Shown piece by piece: positions 14,619 to 22,672 of a DNA stretch of 38,706 bases (within the stretch, counting starts at the first letter, position 1; every line of letters begins with the position of its first letter). The notes below the pieces were generated by a model. The model saw only the letters and a program-made list of their open reading frames with translations. It was not told the origin of the DNA and ran no database searches. The stretch lies in the NCBI GenBank assembly GCA_014382905.1, contig JACNIU010000075.1, positions 1 through 38,706 of the forward strand, written 5' to 3'. This DNA is from Desulfobacterales bacterium. Its GTDB lineage: Bacteria; Desulfobacterota; DSM-4660; Desulfatiglandales; Desulfatiglandaceae. The position numbers and the translations under genes are program-made.

Positions 14619-15161
14619 ATGGTTCCATCAATTCGAGAATGCTTTTATCTCATGGATAAATACCGCATGCTTGAAAATATCAAGGCCCATTCCATAGTCG
14701 TCGCAAGAGTGACCCGTCTGATCGCTCATGCCCTCCGGGAAGCGGAAATCGACATATCTGTTAAATTGGCCACAGCCGCGGCCCTCTTGCATGACATCGG
14801 CAAAACATCTTCCCTGAAATCGCGGCAGGACCATTCTGAAATAGGAAGGCAGATTTGTCTAAAGAACCACCTCGACGAAATTGCCCCTATTGTTGCGGAA
14901 CATGTCAGGTTGAAAAACTATTCAATGAACGGAAACTACTCCGAAAAGGAAATCGTCTATTATGCCGACAAACGGGTAAATCATGATAAAATTGTGGGCC
15001 TGGATGAACGTCTAACCTATATACTTAAACGGTACGGCAGGGACCAAAAGCAGCTATGCCTGGCAATTCAAGCCAATTTTTCTCTTTGCAAACAGGTTCA
15101 GGAAAAGCTGTTCAGAGAGTTGAAATTCAGCCCCGAATCATTATCCCGTTTAAATTCCTGA
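14619..15161 (+). CDS. HD-domain (HDIG) metal-dependent phosphohydrolase
   Basis: The 180-aa product is a single HD domain: His24 (IKAHSIVVAR), the core AALLHDIGKTS with His58-Asp59, DHSEIGRQIC and AEHVRLKNY supply the metal ligands. The C-terminal half has YYADKRVNHDKIVGLDERL, a block common in small bacterial HDIG proteins of unknown nucleotide substrate. There is no membrane segment or linked GGDEF/kinase domain. GAGG nine bases upstream supports the ATG at 14619, and a good promoter precedes it. It converges on the Lys-rich gene with six bases between. Substrate unknown. Confidence 0.85.
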   Translation: MVPSIRECFYLMDKYRMLENIKAHSIVVARVTRLIAHALREAEIDISVKLATAAALLHDIGKTSSLKSRQDHSEIGRQICLKNHLDEIAPIVAEHVRLKNYSMNGNYSEKEIVYYADKRVNHDKIVGLDERLTYILKRYGRDQKQLCLAIQANFSLCKQVQEKLFRELKFSPESLSRLNS

Positions 15162-15167
15162 CACGAT

Positions 15168-15515
15168 TTATTCCTTATCCTTGGTCTCTTTTTTCTTCTT
15201 CTTTTTCTGCTGTCGCTTGCTTTCGGCCTCTTGCTCTTCAGCTGCCTTCTTTTTCCCGGCCTTCTCTTTTTTCGGGGCTGCCAGCTTTTCCGCCTTGATT
15301 TTAGCCATCTCTTCTGACTTCTTTTCCTTTCCTTCGATCACCTTCAGCCGCTTGCCTGCTTCCCTCACCTTGGCGCGCAACTGCCTAACGGTGGTATCTT
15401 TGGCAATCGTTCCTGACTCAACCCCTCTGTCTGTCAATATGGACAGGCGCTGTTTCAACTTCTCCTCCAACTGGCGCCTCTGTTCCAATCTCACGTCTTT
15501 CTCTCTTGATCCCAT
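15168..15515 (-). CDS. Lysine-rich coiled-coil small protein, unknown
   Basis: A 115-aa highly charged protein. The N-terminal 60 residues (MGSREKDVRLEQRRQLEEKL, then TDRGVESGTIAKDTTVRQLR) could form a folded helical unit; the rest is a Lys/Glu/Ala low-complexity tail ending in a run of Lys. The frame opens 17 codons earlier, but AAAGGA sits seven bases before the ATG at 15515, so that start is chosen. There is no signal peptide. The tail suggests nucleic-acid or RNA binding, though such tails are also common in uncharacterised proteins; no function is assigned. Confidence 0.65.
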   Translation of the reverse strand: MGSREKDVRLEQRRQLEEKLKQRLSILTDRGVESGTIAKDTTVRQLRAKVREAGKRLKVIEGKEKKSEEMAKIKAEKLAAPKKEKAGKKKAAEEQEAESKRQQKKKKKKETKDKE

Positions 15516-15690
15516 TTTTTTATCCTTTCTTTCCCCTGATCGCAACCTCCTGAACAGGGGCATCATAGTAACGACTCATCGCCTTGGGCCTTTTCTATCA
15601 AAAAATGAGACAATAGTAAAGGTCTGTTTATCCTATTTCGAATCAAAGATATTGGAAATCGGAAACCGGGTTTCTCAGCCGATAAGCGGC

Positions 15691-16599
15691 TCACCCAAGA
15701 AGATCATTGAGCGCCTCATCGATCCTGGAAAAACGAAAGTGAAACCCCGCATCTAAGAGCTTCTTCGGAAGGACTCTCTGTCCCTCCAAAAGGACCGACC
15801 CAAACTCTCCTTTTATCAGTTTGATGACAAAACCGGGCACAGAAGGCATAAACGTTCGTTTTCCCAGCGCCTTTCCTAAGGCCTGAGTGAGATCATTGTT
15901 TCGGACCGGCTCAGGGGCCGTGCAGTTGATAGGTCCGGATAGATCTTTTTTTGCTATTAAAAAAAGATAAATGCCAACCAGATCCATCTCATGAATCCAG
16001 GAAAACCATTGATTTCCGCTGCCCAGCGGACTCCCTAAACCTTTTTGAAATAGAGGAAGCATTTCCCCCAAGGCACCACCGTTTCTCCCCAACACGATTC
16101 CCAGCCTGCAGACTAACACCCTTGCGCCAAACGCCTCCGCCTGGATCGCTGCCGCCTCCCACTCCCGGGTCACAGAGGCCAGAAAATCGTCTCCCGGCGG
16201 ACTATCTTCTTCCAGTGTCTCATCTCCGTGAAAACCATAATATCCCACCGCCGAAGTACTGATGAAAGTCGTCTCATTTTTCATGCCATCCGACAGGGCT
16301 TCAATTAGGTTCGTGGTCGTCGAGACGCGGCTTTCCCGAATGACCGCCTTGCCCTTCTTGTCCCACCTCATGAAGATGGAAGCACCGGCCAGGTTGACGA
16401 TGATGTCATGCTGCGGCACTCTCCTTTGCCACTCACCCCGCCTGGTGGGATCTCCTTCTAAAAGAGATACCCCGTGCGGCAAGGTATCATTCACAGGAAT
16501 TTTTCGCGTCAATACGGTGACCTGGTGACCCTGCTCTACCAAATTGCGCGTCAGGGTCGTCCCCACAAACCCTGTGCCGCCGGTCATAAAAACCTTCAT
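15691..16599 (-). CDS. TIGR01777 family NAD(P)-binding epimerase-like protein
   Basis: An extended short-chain dehydrogenase-like protein (302 aa) of the YfcH/SulA-like TIGR01777 group. It has the N-terminal Rossmann motif MTGGTGFVGTTL (5-16), VNLAGASIFMRWDKKGK, the active-site strand TFISTSAVGYYG, and the C-terminal DUF1731-like segment ending LKKLLDAGFHFRF-like (PKKLLDAGFHFRFSRIDEAL). The substrate is unknown for the family. GAGGG lies seven bases upstream of the ATG. It is a single gene with no obvious operon partner; the 125 bases to the Lys-rich gene show nothing else. Confidence 0.92.
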   Translation of the reverse strand: MKVFMTGGTGFVGTTLTRNLVEQGHQVTVLTRKIPVNDTLPHGVSLLEGDPTRRGEWQRRVPQHDIIVNLAGASIFMRWDKKGKAVIRESRVSTTTNLIEALSDGMKNETTFISTSAVGYYGFHGDETLEEDSPPGDDFLASVTREWEAAAIQAEAFGARVLVCRLGIVLGRNGGALGEMLPLFQKGLGSPLGSGNQWFSWIHEMDLVGIYLFLIAKKDLSGPINCTAPEPVRNNDLTQALGKALGKRTFMPSVPGFVIKLIKGEFGSVLLEGQRVLPKKLLDAGFHFRFSRIDEALNDLLG

Positions 16600-16825
16600 C
16601 GATAAACCCTCGTTAAGTGGTTGAGTCCATTCTCCCCTTCCGATCTCAGTACTTCTCTTATCATATCACCCCAGCTCAATAAAGCAAATGGAGATAGAGA
16701 TAACCGGACGCTTCTTCGATTGCCAGGACCGGCCGAAACTGATACACTTGACGCGGTGTTTCAGCGTATCCACCTGATGATTCATTGCCCGCAACACGCT
16801 AACGTTTTGAAAAAGTGGCGTTTTG

Positions 16826-16836
16826 CAAAGGTCTCG
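16826..16836 (-). repeat. Dispersed repeat A, short inverted copy
   Basis: CAAAGGTCTCG, the complement of the core CGAGACCTTTG, lies 33 bases before the DUF523 gene start, preceded by two CGTTTTG units (16804-16810 approximately and 16819-16825). The rest of 16600-16868 shows no gene that I can support. Confidence 0.5.
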
Positions 16837-16868
16837 ATACCATTCTGCTAAAGATCAGGGGAATTGAA

Positions 16869-17828
16869 ATGGCAAATACGGTAGAACGTATCAGATTGGG
16901 TGTCAGCCAATGCCTTCTGGGTGAAAACGTCCGGTATGACGGGGGCCATACGCTGGCTCATTTTATCCGGGACACCTTGGGAGAGTATATGGATTTCGTG
17001 CCGGTCTGCCCCGAGACCGAATGCGGTCTGGGGATTCCCCGGGAGCCGATGCGCCTGGCGGGCGATCTGGAATCTCCCCGCTTGGTTACCATCCGCACCA
17101 AAAAAGATCTTACGGATCAGATGATAGGCTGGGCCGAGCGCCGGGTCCGTCAGTTGGAAAAAGAAGACCTGTGCAGCTTTATTTTCAAGAGCAATTCACC
17201 TTCCTGCGGCATGGAAAGGGTAAAGGTGTATAACGAAAAGGGCATCCCCGTTAAGCGCGGTGTTGGCCTCTTTGCCCGGATCTTCAAAGCACACTTCCCG
17301 CTGCTTCCCGTTGAGGATGAGGGCCGGCTCCATGATCCCAAGCTGCGGGAGAATTTCATCGAAGGCATATTTGCGCTGAAACACTGGCGCGAGACCTTAA
17401 AGGAAAAGAGAAGCGTGGGCAATCTGGTCGCATTCCATACCAGAAACAAGCTCCTGTTCCTGTCCCACAGCCGGAAGCATTATCGGATCATGGGAAAGCT
17501 GGTAGCACAAGCCACGCAATTGTCTGCAACAGAACTCTACAGGCGATACGAAAACCTGCTTCTGGAGGCCCTCCATCTGAATACAACCGTCAAAAAGCAT
17601 ATCAATGTGTTTCAGCACATGATGGGCTACTTCAAGAAAATGCTCTCTTCAGACGAAAAGCAGGAACTGAACGAGATCATTGCCAATTATCACGAGGGTC
17701 TGACACCCCTCATCGTGCCGATGACGCTCTTCAACCACTACGTCCGCAAGTATCAAGAGGGCTATCTCGGCCAGCAGACCTATCTGAATCCCCACCCCGC
17801 TTCGTTGAAATTACGAAATCACGTATAA
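16869..17828 (+). CDS. DUF523-DUF1722 fusion protein
   Basis: A 319-aa two-domain protein. The N-terminal DUF523 domain shows LGVSQCLLGENVRYDGGH (10-27), VCPETECGLGIPREPMRL and SNSPSCG, whose Cys residues look like metal or cluster ligands. The C-terminal DUF1722 (YbgA-like) domain has the FHTRNKLLFLSHS and HYRIMG blocks. The function of either domain is not established; thiouridine removal has been reported for a related stand-alone DUF523 protein. The frame is open from 16815, but AGGGGA is placed correctly for the ATG at 16869. It is monocistronic in this view. Confidence 0.92.
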   Translation: MANTVERIRLGVSQCLLGENVRYDGGHTLAHFIRDTLGEYMDFVPVCPETECGLGIPREPMRLAGDLESPRLVTIRTKKDLTDQMIGWAERRVRQLEKEDLCSFIFKSNSPSCGMERVKVYNEKGIPVKRGVGLFARIFKAHFPLLPVEDEGRLHDPKLRENFIEGIFALKHWRETLKEKRSVGNLVAFHTRNKLLFLSHSRKHYRIMGKLVAQATQLSATELYRRYENLLLEALHLNTTVKKHINVFQHMMGYFKKMLSSDEKQELNEIIANYHEGLTPLIVPMTLFNHYVRKYQEGYLGQQTYLNPHPASLKLRNHV

Positions 17829-17981
17829 ACCTGGGATGGGAAAGGCGTGGTCCTGCTCCATTTACGTCATGACACCATCTTTGAGCGCATGACAGGTAGG
17901 GCGGGTTTGCAATATGTGTTTTTTTGTCTTTTGATACACCAGCAAGCATTCGTAACGGGTTTGTCAACGGGACCACTATTA

Positions 17982-18110
17982 ATGCTGCAGATCCAAGGGT
18001 TCCCAAAACATACGGATTTCAAATTGATCCAGCAGTTTGGCGTCGGCCTGGAGGGCGTAGACATCCCTTCGGCGGCAAAAAGGGGGATTCCGGTAGCCAG
18101 CGTGCCGGGA
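17982..18110 (+). pseudogene. Remnant of a D-2-hydroxyacid dehydrogenase gene
   Basis: In one plus-strand frame, 18018-18110 encodes FKLIQQFGVGLEGVDI followed by RGIPVASVPG. This is the signature of the N-terminal/NAD-domain junction of D-isomer-specific 2-hydroxyacid dehydrogenases (phosphoglycerate dehydrogenase-like). Upstream the frame gives no recognisable start of such an enzyme, and downstream the frame runs into the antisense of the nitroreductase gene, so only about 35 recognisable codons of a roughly 320-codon gene survive. It fills much of the 306-base gap between the DUF523 gene and the nitroreductase. It is a decayed fragment, not an expressed enzyme. Confidence 0.75.
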
Positions 18111-18134
18111 CCTCAGGCCCCGGGGCAGGCGGGA

Positions 18135-18674
18135 CTATCCATGGTAAGATGTTCCATAGGTCCCGTAAAACACCTTTTCATACTGCAGGCTTTCCCTGCT
18201 TCGGGGAGCCTTCTTTTCATCGGGATGACCAATGGCAATTACGGCCTCCACTTTCAGGTTCTTCGGAATATCAAGAATCTCAGAGATATAGTCTTCCGCA
18301 GGCCGGGTTTCGCTGTACATCCTGTCTCTGATCTGAATCCAGCAGCTTCCAAGGTCGAGGGATTCGGCTGCCAGATGGATAAAGATGGCGGCAATGGATG
18401 CATCTTCAATCCATACACTGCTTTTGTGAGGATCCGCACAGACAACAATGGCCATGGGCGCGTTCTTCAGAAACGTGGCGCCATGAGGTTTGGCCTTTGA
18501 AAGCTTTTCCAGTACCGGCTGATCGGTCACAATGATGAACTCCCACGGGTTGGTCCCCATGGAAGAGGGGGCGCGAAGCGCCGCCTCAATCAGCATCTCT
18601 ACTTTCTCGGGTCCTACTGGTTTTCTCTGGTATTTTCGAATACTGCGACGCCTTTCGATAAGGGAAAAAAACAT
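18135..18674 (-). CDS. Nitroreductase-family FMN oxidoreductase
   Basis: A 179-aa NAD(P)H:FMN oxidoreductase-type protein. RRRSIRKYQRKPV (8-20) and EAALRAPSSMGTNPWEFIIV bind the FMN phosphate and isoalloxazine, and the C-terminal AVIAIGHPDEKK closes the fold. The middle (SIAAIFIHLAAESLDLGSCW) is the usual dimer helix. The natural substrate is not predictable. AAGGAG six bases upstream supports the ATG at 18674. The gene's 3' end adjoins the dehydrogenase remnant. Confidence 0.92.
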   Translation of the reverse strand: MFFSLIERRRSIRKYQRKPVGPEKVEMLIEAALRAPSSMGTNPWEFIIVTDQPVLEKLSKAKPHGATFLKNAPMAIVVCADPHKSSVWIEDASIAAIFIHLAAESLDLGSCWIQIRDRMYSETRPAEDYISEILDIPKNLKVEAVIAIGHPDEKKAPRSRESLQYEKVFYGTYGTSYHG

Positions 18675-18715
18675 AAGAAACTCCTTCCATTGATAATGTG
18701 GTTGATTTGGGTTTT

Positions 18716-18733
18716 CGAGACCTTTGAAAAATG
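18716..18733 (+). repeat. Dispersed repeat A, copy 2
   Basis: Exact 18-base copy of the unit at 1865-1882, and the similarity continues weakly (TTCAATTTTG against CTCGATTTTG, then AAGCCTC in both). It lies in the 237-base spacer between the nitroreductase and the metallo-hydrolase gene; no gene is visible in that spacer. Confidence 0.65.
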
Positions 18734-18911
18734 TTCAATTTTGGGGCTCAAAGCCTCAGGAACGACTCCGCTGATGCCCAAAATAAGACTCAGCTTGCTT
18801 AAATCCTTCGGTTTGTGCAGCAGTCTTCTTTCTCAATGCACACCGCAGCCCTGCTCCCGTCTTCCAGCCGACAATCAACCGGAATATATGAGGTAGGGAA
18901 GCCGTGAACGC

Positions 18912-20045
18912 CTACGGTTCCAATGAATGAATCGCAGATTCAAAATTCATTGTGCCCGTTGCTGCAAATTTTTCATCTCCCTCTGACACCACATCCCCAC
19001 AGGCACTTAACAGCTCACAATGGCTGATGACTTCGTTTTCGGCCATCAAGATACCGAATCCTTTCAACAGAGGCGCATCAAAATATTCCATCGCGATCTC
19101 TTTAGCCGTCTTTGCGCCTTTCATCACGATTTTCAGGATCGCCTCACACCGCTGGACGTGATGCGCGATCAATTCATCTATCCTCGTCAGCAGATCGATC
19201 TCATTCCATCTACCATTATAAAATAAGCGATGCGCGGGAAGTACAATGAGGTCACCCTGGCGCTTTCCAACCTCTTTGAGCTTTGCAAGCGATCTGATAT
19301 AGGCTCGCAGTCCGTAAACGGACGCCGCCGTGGCATATCGGGGACTGAGAATCCCCTGCACCTGGTCAAAAAACGCCTCCTGGGACGGCCAGGGCGTAAT
19401 ATCCGGAAGCACAGTGTCACCCACAAGAACCGCCTCGCTTCCCACAAAAACGGCCATTGAATCCGGGCTGTGTCCGGGCACGTGGTAGACCACAGCATTT
19501 TCACTCAAGTTGCTGCCGTCGTCTCCGATCGTTTCGATCTTCAGTCGACTGCGGGCCTTCTGATACTCAGTGCAATGTTCCGTTGAAAAGGAGGGCGGCA
19601 TGAAACACCGCCAGCAGGATGCCGGGAAACTTTTTCTGGCGTCGTCAGGCGCCCTTTCCGGATAAAAACGAATCAGCCGATCGTATATGTCGTGGCACTT
19701 CACTTTCGCTCCGGTGCGCTCCGCTATTTCAGACAGTGATCCATCATGGTCTTCATGCCCGTGACTTACCATAACAAAATCAATATCTCTTCCTGAGATA
19801 CCCGCGAATGTCATCATCTCAAGAAGCGCATCGGCCGAACCAAACTTCCCCGTATCCACCAGGAAGGGTTTCTCATCCAATACGACATAATTCCAGGTCG
19901 GACCCAGATCCCATCCGCCGCCGTATGTGTTTTCGGTGGGGAGACCCAGAATCTCATGTCCTGAAGAGAGGGTCAATCGAATGAGCATCCCGTTCCCACT
20001 GCTATCCCCTTGCCTTATAACCTTTACACAATCCCGTAATATCAA
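18912..20045 (-). CDS. Metallo-beta-lactamase-fold hydrolase
   Basis: A 377-aa MBL-fold protein. The metal site is complete: HGHEDH at 95-100, His192 in VPGHSPDS, Asp210 in LVGD, and His272 in LPAHRLFYNG. Between the first two ligands there is a Cys/aromatic insert (FPASCWRCFMPP, about 140-151), not typical of the core fold. The C-terminal 100 residues (EIDLLTRIDELIAHHVQRCE onwards) are helical and resemble the winged-helix-like end of LACTB2-type members. No Met codon fits the N-terminus; TTG at 20045 with GGAGG six bases upstream is the best start, and an internal ATG at 19988 is the alternative. Substrate unknown. It follows the EF-hand gene by 77 bases in the same direction and may be co-transcribed. 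Confidence 0.85.
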   Translation of the reverse strand: MILRDCVKVIRQGDSSGNGMLIRLTLSSGHEILGLPTENTYGGGWDLGPTWNYVVLDEKPFLVDTGKFGSADALLEMMTFAGISGRDIDFVMVSHGHEDHDGSLSEIAERTGAKVKCHDIYDRLIRFYPERAPDDARKSFPASCWRCFMPPSFSTEHCTEYQKARSRLKIETIGDDGSNLSENAVVYHVPGHSPDSMAVFVGSEAVLVGDTVLPDITPWPSQEAFFDQVQGILSPRYATAASVYGLRAYIRSLAKLKEVGKRQGDLIVLPAHRLFYNGRWNEIDLLTRIDELIAHHVQRCEAILKIVMKGAKTAKEIAMEYFDAPLLKGFGILMAENEVISHCELLSACGDVVSEGDEKFAATGTMNFESAIHSLEP

Positions 20046-20122
20046 CCTTCACCTCCAGCTTTCCGCCCGATTCAACGTTTGCAATGCGTGCTCAATCTGC
20101 TCGGAATTCTGCGCTCATAGCC

Positions 20123-22381
20123 CTACTTTTTGGAAGGCAACAGTTGGCCTGGGCTCTGGGCCGGCACAGATTTATCCACCACCTGGACTTTTTTTTCCTT
20201 GACACCAGACTGCTTCCACCATTCCCGGTCACAACCTTTTTGCCAGAGCACCCCTGCGGCGACAAGGACTCCCAGAAGCAGAAGGTAGACCTTCCATGAG
20301 CGCTTCTTTCGGGCGAAAGGGTCCTTCATGGAGCGGTGGGAACCGGGAGGCAACTCAGCCGTGCGTGTCAAGGAGGTGCCAAAGGCGATATTAATCATAG
20401 CCCGCGTGTTCACCGCCCATCCGCTTGCATCCAGGATGGGACCCAGGTTGCGCTTGCGGAGCTTCAGGTAAGCGACAATCATGGAGGGACCTGAGATGAC
20501 GAACAGGAGCCCAAAGGCTGCAACCGGCATCTGCCACCAGACGAGTTCCAAAAACCCGGTAACCATCGAAGCAATTGCCGTTCCGATGGCGCCGATGGCA
20601 AGACCGATGGCAGCAAATATGCCGGCGAACTTGGCGATATCAAATGCCTGCCCCGTAGAAGCCTGCCCGGCCTTGGTTTCCTTGGGAGTTTCCGTGACGG
20701 CTTTCGAGACTGTGGTTTGAAGTTCCTTTTCACGGGCCGCGGATATCTTCGCGACCTGCTCGGAGATCAACTGCGCGATCCGTTTGTAGGGCGACCAGAA
20801 AGCCTGCCGGACGCTGATCGGATGCTGGATCATTTTGACGATGGTGGCGTCCCAGTCTCGACCCTGCCGGTCGTAGAACACCCCGTTACGGCCCACCCTG
20901 AGGTTATCCGAATTGCCGTTGGTGAAAGCCGCAGCGATCGTCAGATTTTTGTCGGTTCCTTTACGTGTACAATCACAGTAAGCAAGATAGGTGCGACTCA
21001 ACTGGGCCAGGCCGCTGTGCTTGCCGACGTCGCTCACCTTGACACACAGATCACAACTACGCGCGTCTAAATAGAGAGTTCCGGCCTGAAAGATAGCCTT
21101 CTTTCCGGGCGTGTAGAAGTCACGGAACGAAACGAAGTTGTTTAGGAGCGTGTAGAGATCCCGATAATAGCGAATGAGCCTGTCCACCGAGGAAACAGCA
21201 TTCGCCTCCGGGGCCAGGGCCTTGTCTTTCTCGATCAGAGCGGCAAGGGTCTCTCTGCTGCCGTTGGTTAATATCTCTCGAACCCGTTCAAGACCAAGCG
21301 GTTCAACGGCTGCTCCTTCCTTCTTGCTGAGCCAGCTTTCATAGGCGGAAAACCTGGAGCTAATGTCCTCCCAGTCATTCGGATCCAGGTTGTCCTTCTC
21401 TCCAAGCAGCGGTCTTACGATCTCCGAATCTAACTTTGCAACGGCCCCGGCCCAAGCGGGATTGATGCCTTCTTTCAGCGGCAGGGGTTTCCCGGCATCA
21501 ATGCTGGCCAACGGAAAAGCAGCAATGTCCTCCTTGGAAGCCGAAAGATCCTTAAGGGAGAGTGCTTCGTACGCTTCCTTTGACGGATTTAGCGCCCCGG
21601 CTGAACCTTGGTCAAATTCGACGAGGCGGCAACGAATGAAATAGTCATCCACTTTCGCTCTGACCGCATGGAAGACGGCAGCGGCATCACCGGTCGCATC
21701 ACCGTAAGGCAGGACACTAATCGCATCGTCTTCAGCCTTTTTCCACCAGTCGGCGTAAGCCTGCGCTTCGGTGAAGAACTTGTCGACCTTTTCCTGCGAG
21801 ACCCCCGGGAGCCCGCTGCGATCCTCTTCCGAACCGAGACAGACGATGATATCCTTAATAACTTCTCTGGTAGCATCATCGTCAGCAGAATCGGGAGGGA
21901 TAATTCCATCGCCATTAAACTTCGTCTCCGAGAAGATCTTAACCGTGTCTGCCGTGTCGTCCACGGTGATTTCTGTCACATCTGATTTCCCGAGATTTTT
22001 CAGGATCTGTTTGGCCGAGGAAAGAATTTCCATCCCCTCAGGATGGCTGTCGTCTATGGCCGTGAGCGGCAGGGCCTTTGCGCCGCGAATAAGGTCGTCC
22101 GGGTTCTTCAGGCCTGATGCGGCCCATTTGGTCGCAGCAATGATCTCGGGCACCCGGATCCGTCCGTCCCCGTCCGTATCGATCAACTGAAGGGTTTGTT
22201 CGTCGAACTCAAGGCCGTGTGTCGGGCAGCTCAGCGCTGCCCACAACTTCTGGTCAAGGTAGTCCAAGGCCAGGAGGTCAGCGCCCGTTTCCACTCTAAC
22301 CTGATCAAACCCGCCCAACCTCACAAAACGCCACGTGTGCAGCGTAGAGCCATCGTTTTTTCTTTCCGTTGTGTCGGCCAC
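20123..22381 (-). CDS. EF-hand membrane-anchored protein of unknown family (752 aa)
   Basis: I do not recognise a named family. Residues 68-79 form a perfect 12-residue EF-hand calcium loop (DTDGDGRIRVPE); a second, degenerate loop occurs near 155-170 (KFNGDGIIPPDS, with Lys at the first position). A long acidic, mostly helical region follows to about 560, including Cys-containing YLDARSCDLCVKVSDVG. The C-terminus has hydrophobic segments around 575-640 (FAGIFAAIGLAIGAIGTAIA and MPVAAFGLLFVISGPSMIVA) and a last span near 695-715, then a short charged tail. There is no signal peptide, so most of the protein should be cytoplasmic. GTG start at 22381 with GAGGAGG seven bases upstream. It is divergent from the DUF481 gene. 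Confidence 0.8.
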   Translation of the reverse strand: MADTTERKNDGSTLHTWRFVRLGGFDQVRVETGADLLALDYLDQKLWAALSCPTHGLEFDEQTLQLIDTDGDGRIRVPEIIAATKWAASGLKNPDDLIRGAKALPLTAIDDSHPEGMEILSSAKQILKNLGKSDVTEITVDDTADTVKIFSETKFNGDGIIPPDSADDDATREVIKDIIVCLGSEEDRSGLPGVSQEKVDKFFTEAQAYADWWKKAEDDAISVLPYGDATGDAAAVFHAVRAKVDDYFIRCRLVEFDQGSAGALNPSKEAYEALSLKDLSASKEDIAAFPLASIDAGKPLPLKEGINPAWAGAVAKLDSEIVRPLLGEKDNLDPNDWEDISSRFSAYESWLSKKEGAAVEPLGLERVREILTNGSRETLAALIEKDKALAPEANAVSSVDRLIRYYRDLYTLLNNFVSFRDFYTPGKKAIFQAGTLYLDARSCDLCVKVSDVGKHSGLAQLSRTYLAYCDCTRKGTDKNLTIAAAFTNGNSDNLRVGRNGVFYDRQGRDWDATIVKMIQHPISVRQAFWSPYKRIAQLISEQVAKISAAREKELQTTVSKAVTETPKETKAGQASTGQAFDIAKFAGIFAAIGLAIGAIGTAIASMVTGFLELVWWQMPVAAFGLLFVISGPSMIVAYLKLRKRNLGPILDASGWAVNTRAMINIAFGTSLTRTAELPPGSHRSMKDPFARKKRSWKVYLLLLGVLVAAGVLWQKGCDREWWKQSGVKEKKVQVVDKSVPAQSPGQLLPSKK

Positions 22382-22566
22382 AAAAGATCCTCCTCATACA
22401 TGGGTGTCCAACCTTGCGCTCTTGATGCGGGGTACAGACGCCTGCCGGGTCAAGGCTTGTTCACCTTTAAGGAAATATTATGAAAACCGCTTCTCTATGT
22501 CAAGGATCAGGGGCCTTCAGGTCGGAATACATCGGTTAAGGCCGAGGCACTGAGGGGGAGTTGGCG

Positions 22567-22595
22567 TTGACATTCAATTATAACCTCCCTATAGT
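22567..22595 (+). promoter_or_regulatory. Strong sigma-70-type promoter of the DUF481 gene
   Basis: A perfect -35 TTGACA (22567-22572), a 17-base spacer and TATAGT (22590-22595) are present. A small hairpin TCGCT-AAAAA-AGCGA lies just after the expected start (22597-22612 approximately). The transcript would have a leader of about 70 bases. Confidence 0.75.
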
Positions 22596-22672
22596 CTTCG
22601 CTAAAAAAGCGAGGCAATGCCTATATTTTGTGACGACGCGGACCTTGCCCCGGGAAGGAGATATCAATAAAG

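Noticed and set aside
16621-16851. 76-codon plus-strand frame before the DUF523 gene
   Set aside because: No family features or start signal; overlaps repeat A.
17847-18500. Open plus-strand frame of 217 codons read as one protein
   Set aside because: Only its 17982-18110 part resembles a family (dehydrogenase remnant); the 3' half is the antisense of the nitroreductase gene.
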